Below, piece after piece: positions 24,759 to 33,588 of a stretch of DNA of 64,000 bases. The notes beneath the pieces were generated by a model. The model saw nothing but the letters and a program-made list of their open reading frames with translations, did not search any database and was not told where the DNA came from. Origin of the DNA: Agaribacillus aureus (lineage in GTDB: Bacteria > Bacteroidota > Bacteroidia > Cytophagales > Cyclobacteriaceae); contig JAUJEB010000004.1 of the NCBI GenBank assembly GCA_030442055.1, forward strand, positions 248,001 to 312,000, in the 5' to 3' direction. The position numbers and the translations under genes were made by a program. Every line of letters begins with the position of its first letter. The first letter of the stretch is position 1.

Positions 24759-25456
24759 AGGAATTAATCCAACAAACGAAATGGCAATTTATATTGCTAC
24801 AAAAAAACAATATTATTTCCATCAGCATTGCTGTGACCTTTTTTTATGCGTTGGCATTTTTTATTACAAAGGATCTCGGCAATGCGGATAAAGTACTGAC
24901 CCTGCTCATCTTCAACGACCCGGCCGTGATCGGATTGTTTTTCATCGGACTTTCCATCATCATGGAAAAGGATCAGCAGGTACTCACCGCCCTATTTGTC
25001 ACCCCTATCAACCATCACATTTACCTGATATCCCGTATTTTATCAATTTCCATTGTCGGATGGGTTTGTGCGCTGGGTATGGCCTTTGCTGCGGTAGGCA
25101 ACTCATTTCATTTGGTCCATTTTTCCGCTGGCGTTTTTGGCATATGTATACTCGCATGTTTATTGGGTATTTATCTGGTTTGTTATACGCAGGAATTTAT
25201 GCGCTTCACCTTAAAATCCATCCCAATATTATTGCTCCTTTTCAACCTGCCGCTACTCAATTATTTTGACGTGACCAACGTTGGTCTTTTCAAATTTTTT
25301 CCATCGCAGGGAGGGTTGGATCTCATTGCCAATTCGCACGAGGTCAGTCCCGACCCGTCGGTTATTGTTTATGGATACCTCTCCATTATTTTTTGGATCC
25401 CCCTACTCTATTGGTTAGTGTATCGCACATTCATGTCCAAAATAGTAAATGTTTAA
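24755..25456 (+). CDS. ABC exporter permease, fluoroquinolone-type, first subunit
   Basis: The 233-residue protein has about six membrane helices and overlaps the ATPase stop by four bases (ATGA), a translational coupling signal. It resembles the permeases paired in fluoroquinolone-type ABC exporters: FVTPINHHIYLISRILSISI, VCYTQEFMRFTLKS and the helix-rich C-terminus. It probably forms a heterodimer with the next gene product. Its last bases overlap the start of that gene by eight. Confidence 0.85.
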   Translation: MKELIQQTKWQFILLQKNNIISISIAVTFFYALAFFITKDLGNADKVLTLLIFNDPAVIGLFFIGLSIIMEKDQQVLTALFVTPINHHIYLISRILSISIVGWVCALGMAFAAVGNSFHLVHFSAGVFGICILACLLGIYLVCYTQEFMRFTLKSIPILLLLFNLPLLNYFDVTNVGLFKFFPSQGGLDLIANSHEVSPDPSVIVYGYLSIIFWIPLLYWLVYRTFMSKIVNV

Positions 25457-26171
25457 TACGATGAAGCAATTGTTGAAAGTCTCCACCGCCGATTTCAAGT
25501 TAATATTCAGAGATCCTTCCCTGAGAATTTTTTTGTTCCTGCCAGCCTTGATTTTTTTGGTTATCAATATTTTCCTGCCTTATCTGATAAGCAAATTTGA
25601 GGGTGTTAATGAGTATGTCTCCTATGTCTTGATTGTGGCTACCATAGAAAACACACAAATGTTTGGGTTTATCTATAGTATGGTTTTAATCGAGGAAAAG
25701 GAAACGGAAGTGGCCAGAGTCTACGGAGTATTACCGGTATCAAAAATGTGGTTTGTGCTTTTTCGATTAATTATTCCATGCCTCATCACCGCCCTGCTTA
25801 CCTGGGCCATATTGCTTATACAGCCATTTTATTCATTAGCCATCATGCCAAGTTTAGTGTTCTCTATATTGTCAGGACTCATTGTGCCCGTTTATGTACT
25901 TGGCATTACCGTTTTGTCCAGGAATAAAATGCAGGGGATGATCTGGATCAAGATATTCAACATAGCTGTAGTGCTGCCTATCGTTGCATTTTTTGTGCCG
26001 GATAGTTTTACCCACGTGTTTGGCATTCTCCCGTCACATTGGGCTTTTCAGGGACTTAGTGATATCATAGATGGCGGATCATTTTTTGTGAACGCGATTA
26101 TCGGTTTTGCTTATTTTCTGATTTTACTAACGGTAGCAGTGCGAAAATTTTCCAAAATTCATTTTGTCTGA
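25449..26171 (+). CDS. ABC exporter permease, second subunit
   Basis: The 240-residue membrane protein has six predicted helices and typical ABC-2 features, with a long cytoplasmic segment (KLIFRDPSLRIFLFLPALIF and IEEKETEVARVYGVLPVSKM). The start at 25449 overlaps the first permease gene; the in-frame ATG at 25461 is an alternative. Together with the ATPase and first permease it would form an exporter. It is the last gene of the TetR-controlled operon, and no strong terminator is visible after it. Confidence 0.85.
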   Translation: MFNTMKQLLKVSTADFKLIFRDPSLRIFLFLPALIFLVINIFLPYLISKFEGVNEYVSYVLIVATIENTQMFGFIYSMVLIEEKETEVARVYGVLPVSKMWFVLFRLIIPCLITALLTWAILLIQPFYSLAIMPSLVFSILSGLIVPVYVLGITVLSRNKMQGMIWIKIFNIAVVLPIVAFFVPDSFTHVFGILPSHWAFQGLSDIIDGGSFFVNAIIGFAYFLILLTVAVRKFSKIHFV

Positions 26172-26495
26172 CAGCGCATCTGCGGTTTCATACACCAATA
26201 AAAATTATTAAATTTGAGTGCCAACAATTTTTTGTGTCAAAAACTGATGGCCCCAAACCATTTGACATAGATTAGCAGGATTTGGAATGAAACCATGATC
26301 CGATCAATTTTATCCTTCAGGAGTATTTCCGACAGGCATATAAATGCCACTATTTTGTATCGGGTACAGTCATTGGCTAATCGTGATATAAAGCAGGGGA
26401 AGTAATATTTTATGGGGTAAATTGATAAGCAAAGCGCCTTTTTAAAATTTCCAGGTACTGCCACCAGAAAACAGTTAAATAAACCAATTTGTATT
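26172..26495. other. Intergenic stretch before the M61-like gene
   Basis: The 324 bases hold a TAAATTTG box at 26209-26216, far upstream of the next start, and no convincing coding frame. No terminator-like hairpin is evident for the efflux operon. Confidence 0.35.
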
Positions 26496-27899
26496 ATGCG
26501 ACAGCTACTATCGGGCATATTCATCGTCCTCTCTTTTACGCAAACCTGGGCACAACCAGGTGATACTGTACATTACCATTTGTCCTACCAACCCGGCTCA
26601 AAATATATACAGGTTCGTTATTCGTTTCCCGCGATCAAAGACAAATCGATCAACTTTGTTATTCCCCGCAGCGCACCGGGTACTTATGATCTTACCGATT
26701 ATTCACTTTTCTTCGAAAAGTTAACGGCCGCTACTGACAACGCTGAGCATATAGCCGGCAAAAAAAGCATGGGCTCCTATTTTGAGTTTTTATCTCCGGA
26801 CGCACCAATCACGTCAATTTCCTACCATGTGGCTATTGAAAAAATGGAAAATCAGTTGCATGGAGCCTATGCCAGCTCAAAAGTACGACCCAATTACCTG
26901 GGTATGCTCGGCTACGCTGTTTTTGGTTTTTTAAAGCCCCTCCAAAATAACCCTGTCAAACTTACGATAGAAACAGCTTCAGACTGGCCTATTTTCTCCA
27001 CACTGGCTCCTAAAATGAATAGAAGTTATGGTAAGGCCAATTTCGAAGCCACCAACTTTGATATCCTTGCAGATGGGCAGTACCTGCTGGGTGAAGGTGT
27101 AAAAATATGGCAAGGTAAAGCGGGCACTATGCCTCTTTTTGTAGCCCTGTATACCGAGACTGAAGCTAACATTGAGGAGATCGGCCGCAGAGGATTGCTG
27201 GCACTGGAAGGTGTACAAAAATACTTTGGCTTCGTCCCCATGCCACATTATGTGATGTGTTATGAATATCTTATTCCCAAATCTTCTAACCATTTGTACA
27301 ATTTCTCCATGGAGCATCTCAATAGTATGACCAGCAGTCTTGATACCTCCAGGGCCATCATCAGCTACGAGGAAAATCCACGACTGGGCGGCGCCATCCA
27401 TCATATGGGGCATTCCTGGATCCCATTGCGTTGCTACGGAGAAGGTTATCGCCCTTTCGATTGGGAAACCGCCCCATTGATAGAAACAATCTGGCTCAAC
27501 GAAGGATTTATCTGGTACATTTCCGGTTATAAGATTATAGGCTCATCCACAATACTGGACCGGTTTCGAAATACCATCACGACAGCACCGGATTTTATCA
27601 ATAAAAAATCTCTCAGGGAGCTGTCTTTACTGGGTTCTACGCAATACTCAAAGGATTTTCGCATTGGTCAGAACCTCTTCTCCAGGGGTGCGCTGATGGC
27701 CTATGAAATGGACGAATACATCCAAAAGCAAAGCAATGGCACAAAAACATTTAAGGACGCTGTCATAAATCTCTACAGATGGTCGGAAAAGCATCGACGC
27801 GCCTTCGATTACGAGGAAATCCTAACCATCCTGTCCGATGGTGCGGGGGTGGATTTATCACCCGTCTGGGAAAAGTGGCAAAAGCCTGTTAAAGAATAA
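26496..27899 (+). CDS. Secreted M61-peptidase-like protein with altered HExxH motif
   Basis: The 467-residue protein has a signal peptide (MRQLLSGIFIVLSFTQTWAQ) and the M61 glycyl-aminopeptidase layout: an N-terminal beta domain (SYHVAIEKMENQLHGAYAS) and a gluzincin catalytic domain. Where M61 enzymes have H-E-x-x-H, this protein reads H-H-M-G-H (within GGAIHHMGHSWIPLR), so the general-base glutamate is replaced by histidine. The downstream third zinc ligand (ETIWLNEGFIWY) is kept. The C-terminal PDZ domain usual in M61 is absent. It may bind zinc without peptidase activity, or belong to a divergent subgroup. Confidence 0.82.
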   Translation: MRQLLSGIFIVLSFTQTWAQPGDTVHYHLSYQPGSKYIQVRYSFPAIKDKSINFVIPRSAPGTYDLTDYSLFFEKLTAATDNAEHIAGKKSMGSYFEFLSPDAPITSISYHVAIEKMENQLHGAYASSKVRPNYLGMLGYAVFGFLKPLQNNPVKLTIETASDWPIFSTLAPKMNRSYGKANFEATNFDILADGQYLLGEGVKIWQGKAGTMPLFVALYTETEANIEEIGRRGLLALEGVQKYFGFVPMPHYVMCYEYLIPKSSNHLYNFSMEHLNSMTSSLDTSRAIISYEENPRLGGAIHHMGHSWIPLRCYGEGYRPFDWETAPLIETIWLNEGFIWYISGYKIIGSSTILDRFRNTITTAPDFINKKSLRELSLLGSTQYSKDFRIGQNLFSRGALMAYEMDEYIQKQSNGTKTFKDAVINLYRWSEKHRRAFDYEEILTILSDGAGVDLSPVWEKWQKPVKE

Positions 27900-28080
27900 T
27901 TTCGCAAATGGAAAATAGGATTTTCATTTCCGGTCTCCGGAGTGAGGCTGGTTTTCAACCTGCATTTGCAACGATCAAAATTGCCTGCTTTGAACAGCGG
28001 AAAGAAAAACAAAAAACCTTTGAATTAAAACGGGAGATTGACATATTGCTTCTTTTAAAACTAAAAACGACCGTTAAAAA

Positions 28081-28920
28081 ATGAAAATCTTCTATCTGTT
28101 TGTGTTATTGAGCTTTAGCCTGTTAAGCCCCATTTACAGCCAATCGATTACCGCAATGACCTACAACATCCGCTACGATAATCCTAACGACGGGGAGGAT
28201 CGCTGGGATGCGCGAAAAGTATTTTTGATCAACCAAATCAAATTCCACGCGCCCGATATTTTAGGGATACAGGAAGGGCTGGCGCACCAGGTGGACTATT
28301 TAAACAATGGACTCAAAGATCATAAATATGTAGGTGTGGGGCGTGATGATGGCAAAAAAAAGGGAGAGTTCAGCGCACTTTTTTTCAATACTAAAATATT
28401 TAAGGTAATTGAGTCCTCCACCTTCTGGTTATCGCCTACACCTGATAAAATTTCTGTCGGGTGGGATGCCGCCATGGAGAGAATCTGCACCTATGCGCTG
28501 TTTGAAAACAAGAAAACCGGTCAAAGACTATGGGTATTCAACACCCACTTCGATCACCGGGGCAAAGTAGCCAGGGAAAATAGCGCCCGACTAATTTACG
28601 AACGCGTTCAGGCGCTTAACAAGGATCAGTACCCCTGCGTTGTCATGGGAGATCTGAACCTGGAACCTGAAAGTGAGGCTATCCAATATTTATCCCAACA
28701 CCTCCAGGATACGAGAATGGTTAGCAAAGATGTTGTCTTCGGACCCGAGGGAACGTCTAATGGCTTTCAATTTGACAAACCGGTCACACGGCGAATTGAC
28801 TATATCTTTACCAGTAAGTCCGGCGTAACCGTAAACAAATACGCCGTTTTAAGCGACTCCAAAAACTTGCGGTATCCATCGGATCATTTGCCGGTGTATG
28901 CCGAACTAATCATACAATAA
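28081..28920 (+). CDS. Secreted endonuclease/exonuclease/phosphatase family protein
   Basis: The 279-residue protein has a signal peptide (MKIFYLFVLLSFSLLSPIYS, then Q) and all the metal-dependent EEP-fold motifs: MTYNIRYDNPNDGEDRWDAR, DILGIQEG with the catalytic Glu, NTHFDHRG, VVMGDLNLEPES, and RIDYIFTS with SDHLPVYAE. Members hydrolyse phosphodiester or phosphomonoester bonds in nucleic acids, lipids or inositol phosphates. As an exported protein, a role in nutrient acquisition or phospholipid degradation is plausible. It is followed by a perfect 22-base-pair inverted repeat. Confidence 0.92.
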   Translation: MKIFYLFVLLSFSLLSPIYSQSITAMTYNIRYDNPNDGEDRWDARKVFLINQIKFHAPDILGIQEGLAHQVDYLNNGLKDHKYVGVGRDDGKKKGEFSALFFNTKIFKVIESSTFWLSPTPDKISVGWDAAMERICTYALFENKKTGQRLWVFNTHFDHRGKVARENSARLIYERVQALNKDQYPCVVMGDLNLEPESEAIQYLSQHLQDTRMVSKDVVFGPEGTSNGFQFDKPVTRRIDYIFTSKSGVTVNKYAVLSDSKNLRYPSDHLPVYAELIIQ

Positions 28921-28924
28921 GCTC

Positions 28925-28975
28925 GTCCAAGCGGGACGCTTGAACCAGCCCCCGGTTCAAGCGTCCCGCTTGGAC
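28925..28975. repeat. Perfect 22-bp inverted repeat with 7-base loop
   Basis: The arms at 28925-28946 and 28954-28975 are exact inverted copies (outer end GTCCAAGCGGGACGCTTG) and the loop is AGCCCCC. It starts five bases after the stop of the EEP gene. The arm itself contains the palindrome AAGCG-GGA-CGCTT, so it is GC-rich and self-similar. No T-run follows, which argues against a simple terminator. It may be a member of a genome-wide extragenic palindrome family. Confidence 0.85.
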
Positions 28976-29055
28976 AGAACCCAATTCATTTTGTATAATT
29001 GTAGTGGAGACGCGATGGTTTAGGTATTTTCAACGGCATAAAATACATGTAAAAA

Positions 29056-29958
29056 ATGGCAGACAAATCACACTGGAAGGGATCTGATAAATACATTTGT
29101 GATCCGGAATTGGCACAAGCATTTCACATGGCCCGAACGCTGGGAATGCCTTTACTAGTCGAAGGAGAGCCCGGAACCGGCAAAACAGAACTTCCCCTAC
29201 AATATGCAAAAAGTCTGAAGCTTGACCTGTTTGTTTACCCGGTAGGTTCCAAGAGCAATGTAGAGCAGTTTGTAGCTAAATTTGATCATGTCAAATACCT
29301 CAGAGACTCACAAATTGAAGTGCTTAACAGCCAGCGGGAGGAGAAAGGTCTCCGCAAAAAGCTAAGTACCGGTGGGCGAAGTACTGAAAATCTGGACGAC
29401 TACATATTAACGGGACCTGCTGCCAACGCTTATGCTTCACCCAATTCCGTTTTACTTATTGACGAAATAGATAAAGCGCCACGGGAGTTTCCGAATGACC
29501 TGTTATATGCCTTGAGCCACAGAAAATTTGTGTTGCCGGAATCCGGCAAAGTACTGGAAGTAAGCGAAGCTGAAATGCCCGCCATCGTGATCACCAGCAA
29601 CCGGGAGCAGGAATTGCCTACAGCCTTTAAGGGAAGGTGTATCTATCACTATATCCAGTTTCCGGACCCGGATACCATGCAGGCCATTGTCAACAAGCAT
29701 TATCCGAAAGCCAATACGGAGTTGGTAAGACTGGCTATTGATCTGTTTTATCAATTGAGAAAACTAAAACTGGAGAGAGCGCCCTCCACCCGTGAATTAT
29801 TGAATTGGTTAAAGTATCTGCAAACTTTCTCCAAGGGTAAATCCTTGAAAATGATCAATAATTTGTCTGGGATTGGAGCCCTGGTCAAAACCCAGGTAGA
29901 CCTGCAGCGCGTAGAGAGGAGTAATATTATCAACAGCAATTCCGGAACTGACGGCTAA
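29056..29958 (+). CDS. MoxR-type AAA+ ATPase
   Basis: The 300-residue protein is a MoxR-family AAA+ ATPase: Walker A (VEGEPGTGKTELPLQYA) near residue 37, Walker B (SVLLIDEIDKAPREFPNDLL) near residue 137, sensor 1 (IVITSNREQELPTAF, then KGRC) and sensor 2 (RAPSTRELLNWL). MoxR ATPases work with VWA-domain partners as chaperone-like systems that mature metal enzymes or other complexes. The VWA gene starts 13 bases downstream and is clearly the partner. The client is not encoded nearby, so it cannot be named. Confidence 0.93.
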   Translation: MADKSHWKGSDKYICDPELAQAFHMARTLGMPLLVEGEPGTGKTELPLQYAKSLKLDLFVYPVGSKSNVEQFVAKFDHVKYLRDSQIEVLNSQREEKGLRKKLSTGGRSTENLDDYILTGPAANAYASPNSVLLIDEIDKAPREFPNDLLYALSHRKFVLPESGKVLEVSEAEMPAIVITSNREQELPTAFKGRCIYHYIQFPDPDTMQAIVNKHYPKANTELVRLAIDLFYQLRKLKLERAPSTRELLNWLKYLQTFSKGKSLKMINNLSGIGALVKTQVDLQRVERSNIINSNSGTDG

Positions 29959-29971
29959 ATTTAAACTGATT

Positions 29972-31297
29972 TTGTTTCCCAGCTTACCACATACCTTTAA
30001 ATCACACGACCTTCCCGCGGATGTCAGGACATTACTTTTATTAAGAAAAAGTATGGCGTGTGGGCTGGTACATACATTAGGTGATATCTACCTCGTCCTG
30101 AAAGGCATCGTGGTAAAAGATCCTACTATGATCGGCCCTTTTACATTGGCCTATTACGATTACTTCCTAAGCGTTGATTTTCAGCAGGGAGAAAGCCTCG
30201 AAGAAGCGGTTGCCAGATCAAAAGCCTTTCAGGAATGGAAGGAAATGCTTTTGGAAGCGGAAAAGCAAGCCGAGCCTGATGATATCAGGGCGCTTGTGAA
30301 TCAATTTTTAGACGAAGTACATCTCACAACCTATGATATTCAGGACATCATTGATGGTAAAGACATGCTCGCCCAGGATAATCCGGACATGGCAGACCAA
30401 CCAACTGAACCAGGAAAAGATGGTGCCCGAAAACTGGACAAGGTGGCCGACTATAGAAACATTGATCTTCAGGAGCTCTTAAGGAGAATGGAACGAGTTG
30501 CCAGGCAACAAAGAGATCGTCATACAGGTGGCAGTCATTGGATTGGTACCGGAGGAATTTCGCCGTACGGCCATGGTGGTGCAGCGGCCGGCGGCGTCAG
30601 AGTAGGTGGACAGGGCGGAGGCAGCATGGCCAGGGCGGTCATGGGTGACCCGAGATACTTTCCCGTAGATATGGACCAGCAACTAAGTGACAATAATGTA
30701 GATGCTGCATTGGCTGCGCTAAAAGGCATTTTTGAAGAAAGCGCTACCAAAAGTCTCGACATCCCGAACACCATCAAAACCGGGTTGAAAAGAGGCGGCC
30801 TGTTTTTGCCCGAAGAAAAAGACATTATCTCCGAAAAAATGCGGATCATCCTGATGATTGACAATGGCGGGTTTTCCATGGATTTTCATATTGGCAAGGT
30901 GACAGAACTGTTTAAAAAAATGAAAACGCGCTTTGCACACGACCTGGAGGTATTTTATTATCACAATACCGTTTACAATTACCTTTATACCAACGAAAGA
31001 AGAACAGACCGTATCGCCATTGATCAGCTGCTGGCCAAGGATCCCGATTATGCCGTCTTTATCGTAGGTGACGCTGCCATGGCCCCTTACGAGCTAAGCC
31101 ACACCTCTATTCAGCACTGGCACGATCTCAGGGAAAAATTTAAAAAGATCGCCTGGCTCAATCCCGACCGCATCGAGACCTGGAAGTATTCCTATACCGT
31201 CGAGGTACTGGCCGGTATTATTCCCATGTATCCATTGACGCCGCATGGCATTGAAGAGGCGGTGATTGCGATGAATAAAATTAAGATTATTAAGTAG
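29972..31297 (+). CDS. VWA-domain partner of MoxR, unusual MIDAS
   Basis: The protein has 441 residues if started at the TTG at 29972; the first ATG (30053) would remove 27 residues with a reasonable helix, so the TTG is preferred with caution. An N-terminal helical region is followed by a glycine-rich segment (HTGGSHWIGTGGISPYGHGG) and a von Willebrand A-type domain. The MIDAS motif, normally D-x-S-x-S, reads D-N-G-G-F (LMIDNGGFSMD), which would weaken metal binding. It pairs with the upstream MoxR ATPase. A copy of the immunity-cluster repeat lies just after it. Confidence 0.85.
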   Translation: MFPSLPHTFKSHDLPADVRTLLLLRKSMACGLVHTLGDIYLVLKGIVVKDPTMIGPFTLAYYDYFLSVDFQQGESLEEAVARSKAFQEWKEMLLEAEKQAEPDDIRALVNQFLDEVHLTTYDIQDIIDGKDMLAQDNPDMADQPTEPGKDGARKLDKVADYRNIDLQELLRRMERVARQQRDRHTGGSHWIGTGGISPYGHGGAAAGGVRVGGQGGGSMARAVMGDPRYFPVDMDQQLSDNNVDAALAALKGIFEESATKSLDIPNTIKTGLKRGGLFLPEEKDIISEKMRIILMIDNGGFSMDFHIGKVTELFKKMKTRFAHDLEVFYYHNTVYNYLYTNERRTDRIAIDQLLAKDPDYAVFIVGDAAMAPYELSHTSIQHWHDLREKFKKIAWLNPDRIETWKYSYTVEVLAGIIPMYPLTPHGIEEAVIAMNKIKIIK

Positions 31298-31401
31298 GTG
31301 CGGTGTAGTATTTACCATCCCGTAAAACCAAAAATTTCCGTTGAAAAAAATTTATGGCCAGCATTGCAAATGCCTCGATTGGTTTCCAATGCGGATAAGT
31401 G

Positions 31402-31443
31402 AATGTAGAGAATTCTACGCCCGGCTTTTGTTTTTTTATTTTA
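31402..31443 (-). repeat. Repeat element copy D, opposite orientation
   Basis: It carries the same palindrome GTAGAGAATTCTAC (31405-31418) as copy B. On the minus strand it is preceded by TAAAATAAAAAAAC, the same A-rich leader as in copies A and B. It lies between the convergent VWA and TPR genes, about 19 kb from the immunity-like cluster. Confidence 0.6.
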
Positions 31444-31459
31444 CAACGGTAAAGCCCAA

Positions 31460-33391
31460 CTATTTTCCCGGTGTGGTTTCATCATCCTTATAACCAAGTT
31501 TCTTCGCTTTTTCTAATGACTTATTGCCGGATTTGTCATCACCAAGGGCGATTTGAGTCTTACCTAAATAATAATGCGCCTCGGCATGACGTTTATTGCG
31601 TTTAATCAGTAATAGAAGATCCTTTAAAGCCTCCTCATACCTTTCACACTCCAGGTAGAATTTAGCCCGTTCCATACGATAATCTGTCTTCCATGAATAA
31701 TATTTCACTAACCTGTCATGAGCATTTTGTCTGTATTCAGTCAGGCCTTGTCTTTTTGCCAGCCAAAGCAATTCTTTGTGATAGTCTTGGTTATATTTTT
31801 TAAGTCTTGAAGCGCTATCCAGCAGTGCAATTGATTTAAGTGTGTCTGATTTATACAAATAATTCAAGGATAACATATAATATGCTTCTCCATCATTTGG
31901 TTTTTTCTCTATTGCCTTATTGAAATCATTGATTGAGTGATCAAAATATGCTGCCCACAGCGCGGCTGTTCCACGATTGAAAAAAAGGTCACTATCGGTA
32001 GAATCAATCATCAGAGCACTGGTAAAGTCATAATAAGCTTTTACATATTTTCTCATCTTCAAAAGTAATATCCCTCTTTCCTTATAACCTATTTTGCTTT
32101 GAGGCATCAATTTGATCATTTTACTAAAATCCGCATAGGCCAGCTTGTAATCCTCTCGCTTCAAATATAAATTTCCCCTGTTGGCATAGGCCATAGCATA
32201 CATTGAGTCTTTTTTGATGACCTCACTGTAGAGAGGAATTGCCTTATATTCGCTCATTAATCGACTTTCAAATAAGACCGCTTTGAGAAAGTCAACTACC
32301 GGACTTTGTTGATTATTAGATGCTGTTTCATAAAAAATAAGTGCTTGCTTGTTATTCCCATTTATGAATTCACAAATTCCCTGGTCAATGTATTGATGAG
32401 ACTTCTTATCTAATTGATGGAACTTTTTGTGATAATAGTTTAGGGCAGACTGTAAGGCTTTGTTTCGCTCGAGCTTTGTATAGAATTTATATTCACCTGA
32501 ATTGGTGGTATCAATTTCGAGATTAAAAGCTGTTCGAAAATTTTCTACTGCGCCTCGATAATTTTTTAACTCAAGCTCTAAATATGCTTTTATGGAATAG
32601 TAGTGATAATTGTCAGGGTCCTGTCGAATCAAAGTGTTGATATCCTTTTCAAATTGATCAGTATTGCGGTCGTGATAAATGGACAGCATAGCCCTGACTA
32701 TGCGAGCCTGTTGCCAGGTGCTATCTACTCTGATAGCCCTATTCATCCTTCTGAGAGGTTTTTTAAAATTATCTGCTAACATCAAATCTATAAATGTAAG
32801 CGGAATATATGCTTCCCTGAAAGTCGAATCTATCTTTAAACATTTTTCATACATTTTTTTTGCTGTATAAATGTTCTGTTCCTGGGTAGCTACCAGCGCC
32901 ATTCCATGATAGCCATAGGCAGCATATAGGGGCACATTTGTGAGCACCTCCATAGTTTCCTTGGCCTCCTTTATTTCTTTTTTCTCAATTTGAATCAGCC
33001 CAATCAAGTATTTTGATTCCAGCAGAAATGGATCTATGTCAAGAGACTCCTTTAAAGATTCTATTGCCTCATCATAACTCTTTTTATCATATAGCACAGC
33101 TCCCAAATAATAATGTATAAAAGCTTGCTTAGGATACATCTGGGTCATTATTCTAAAATGATGAGCAGCGTCATCCAGCTGATTAGTATTCCAATACTCC
33201 ATTCCTGTATTGATTTCAGCCTGAAAAAAGGATTCCGGTACTTTTTCGCTCTCGTTTTTATTTAATAACTCTTTGGTAATGATGGGTTTGGCTTTAAAAA
33301 GATCATCTGTTGCATATCTTGTAATATCAATTTGGGCCAGAACACTACTGTTAAATAGGAAAACAAAAAAAATAAAGTATAACGATCTCAT
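31460..33391 (-). CDS. Secreted TPR-repeat protein
   Basis: The 643-residue protein has a signal peptide (MRSLYFIFFVFLFNSSVLAQ) and more than ten tetratricopeptide repeats along its length, for example AHHFRIMTQMYPKQAFIHYY, DEAIESLKESLDIDPF, AMAYANRGNLYLKREDYKLA and EAHYYLGKTQIALGDDKSGN. It has no membrane helix and no catalytic domain, so it is probably a periplasmic or envelope scaffold. It is not related in architecture to the TPR regulator at 1133-3022. It is transcribed toward the MoxR/VWA genes. Confidence 0.82.
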   Translation of the reverse strand: MRSLYFIFFVFLFNSSVLAQIDITRYATDDLFKAKPIITKELLNKNESEKVPESFFQAEINTGMEYWNTNQLDDAAHHFRIMTQMYPKQAFIHYYLGAVLYDKKSYDEAIESLKESLDIDPFLLESKYLIGLIQIEKKEIKEAKETMEVLTNVPLYAAYGYHGMALVATQEQNIYTAKKMYEKCLKIDSTFREAYIPLTFIDLMLADNFKKPLRRMNRAIRVDSTWQQARIVRAMLSIYHDRNTDQFEKDINTLIRQDPDNYHYYSIKAYLELELKNYRGAVENFRTAFNLEIDTTNSGEYKFYTKLERNKALQSALNYYHKKFHQLDKKSHQYIDQGICEFINGNNKQALIFYETASNNQQSPVVDFLKAVLFESRLMSEYKAIPLYSEVIKKDSMYAMAYANRGNLYLKREDYKLAYADFSKMIKLMPQSKIGYKERGILLLKMRKYVKAYYDFTSALMIDSTDSDLFFNRGTAALWAAYFDHSINDFNKAIEKKPNDGEAYYMLSLNYLYKSDTLKSIALLDSASRLKKYNQDYHKELLWLAKRQGLTEYRQNAHDRLVKYYSWKTDYRMERAKFYLECERYEEALKDLLLLIKRNKRHAEAHYYLGKTQIALGDDKSGNKSLEKAKKLGYKDDETTPGK

Positions 33392-33588
33392 GGAATTAAA
33401 GAATAATACTCGTAAAAGCTAAAAATAACAAAATGATCATAACCGAACTATTAATAGTATTTGTTATTGACCGCATTTCGTCTGATAAATTTATTTTTCA
33501 CACCTTTAAAATCCTACCTCTTTAAGGCCTAAAATAAGAAAATCCCGAGGTTGTGTTTATGCCACATCAGTTCGATCCTGCCTGTAAA

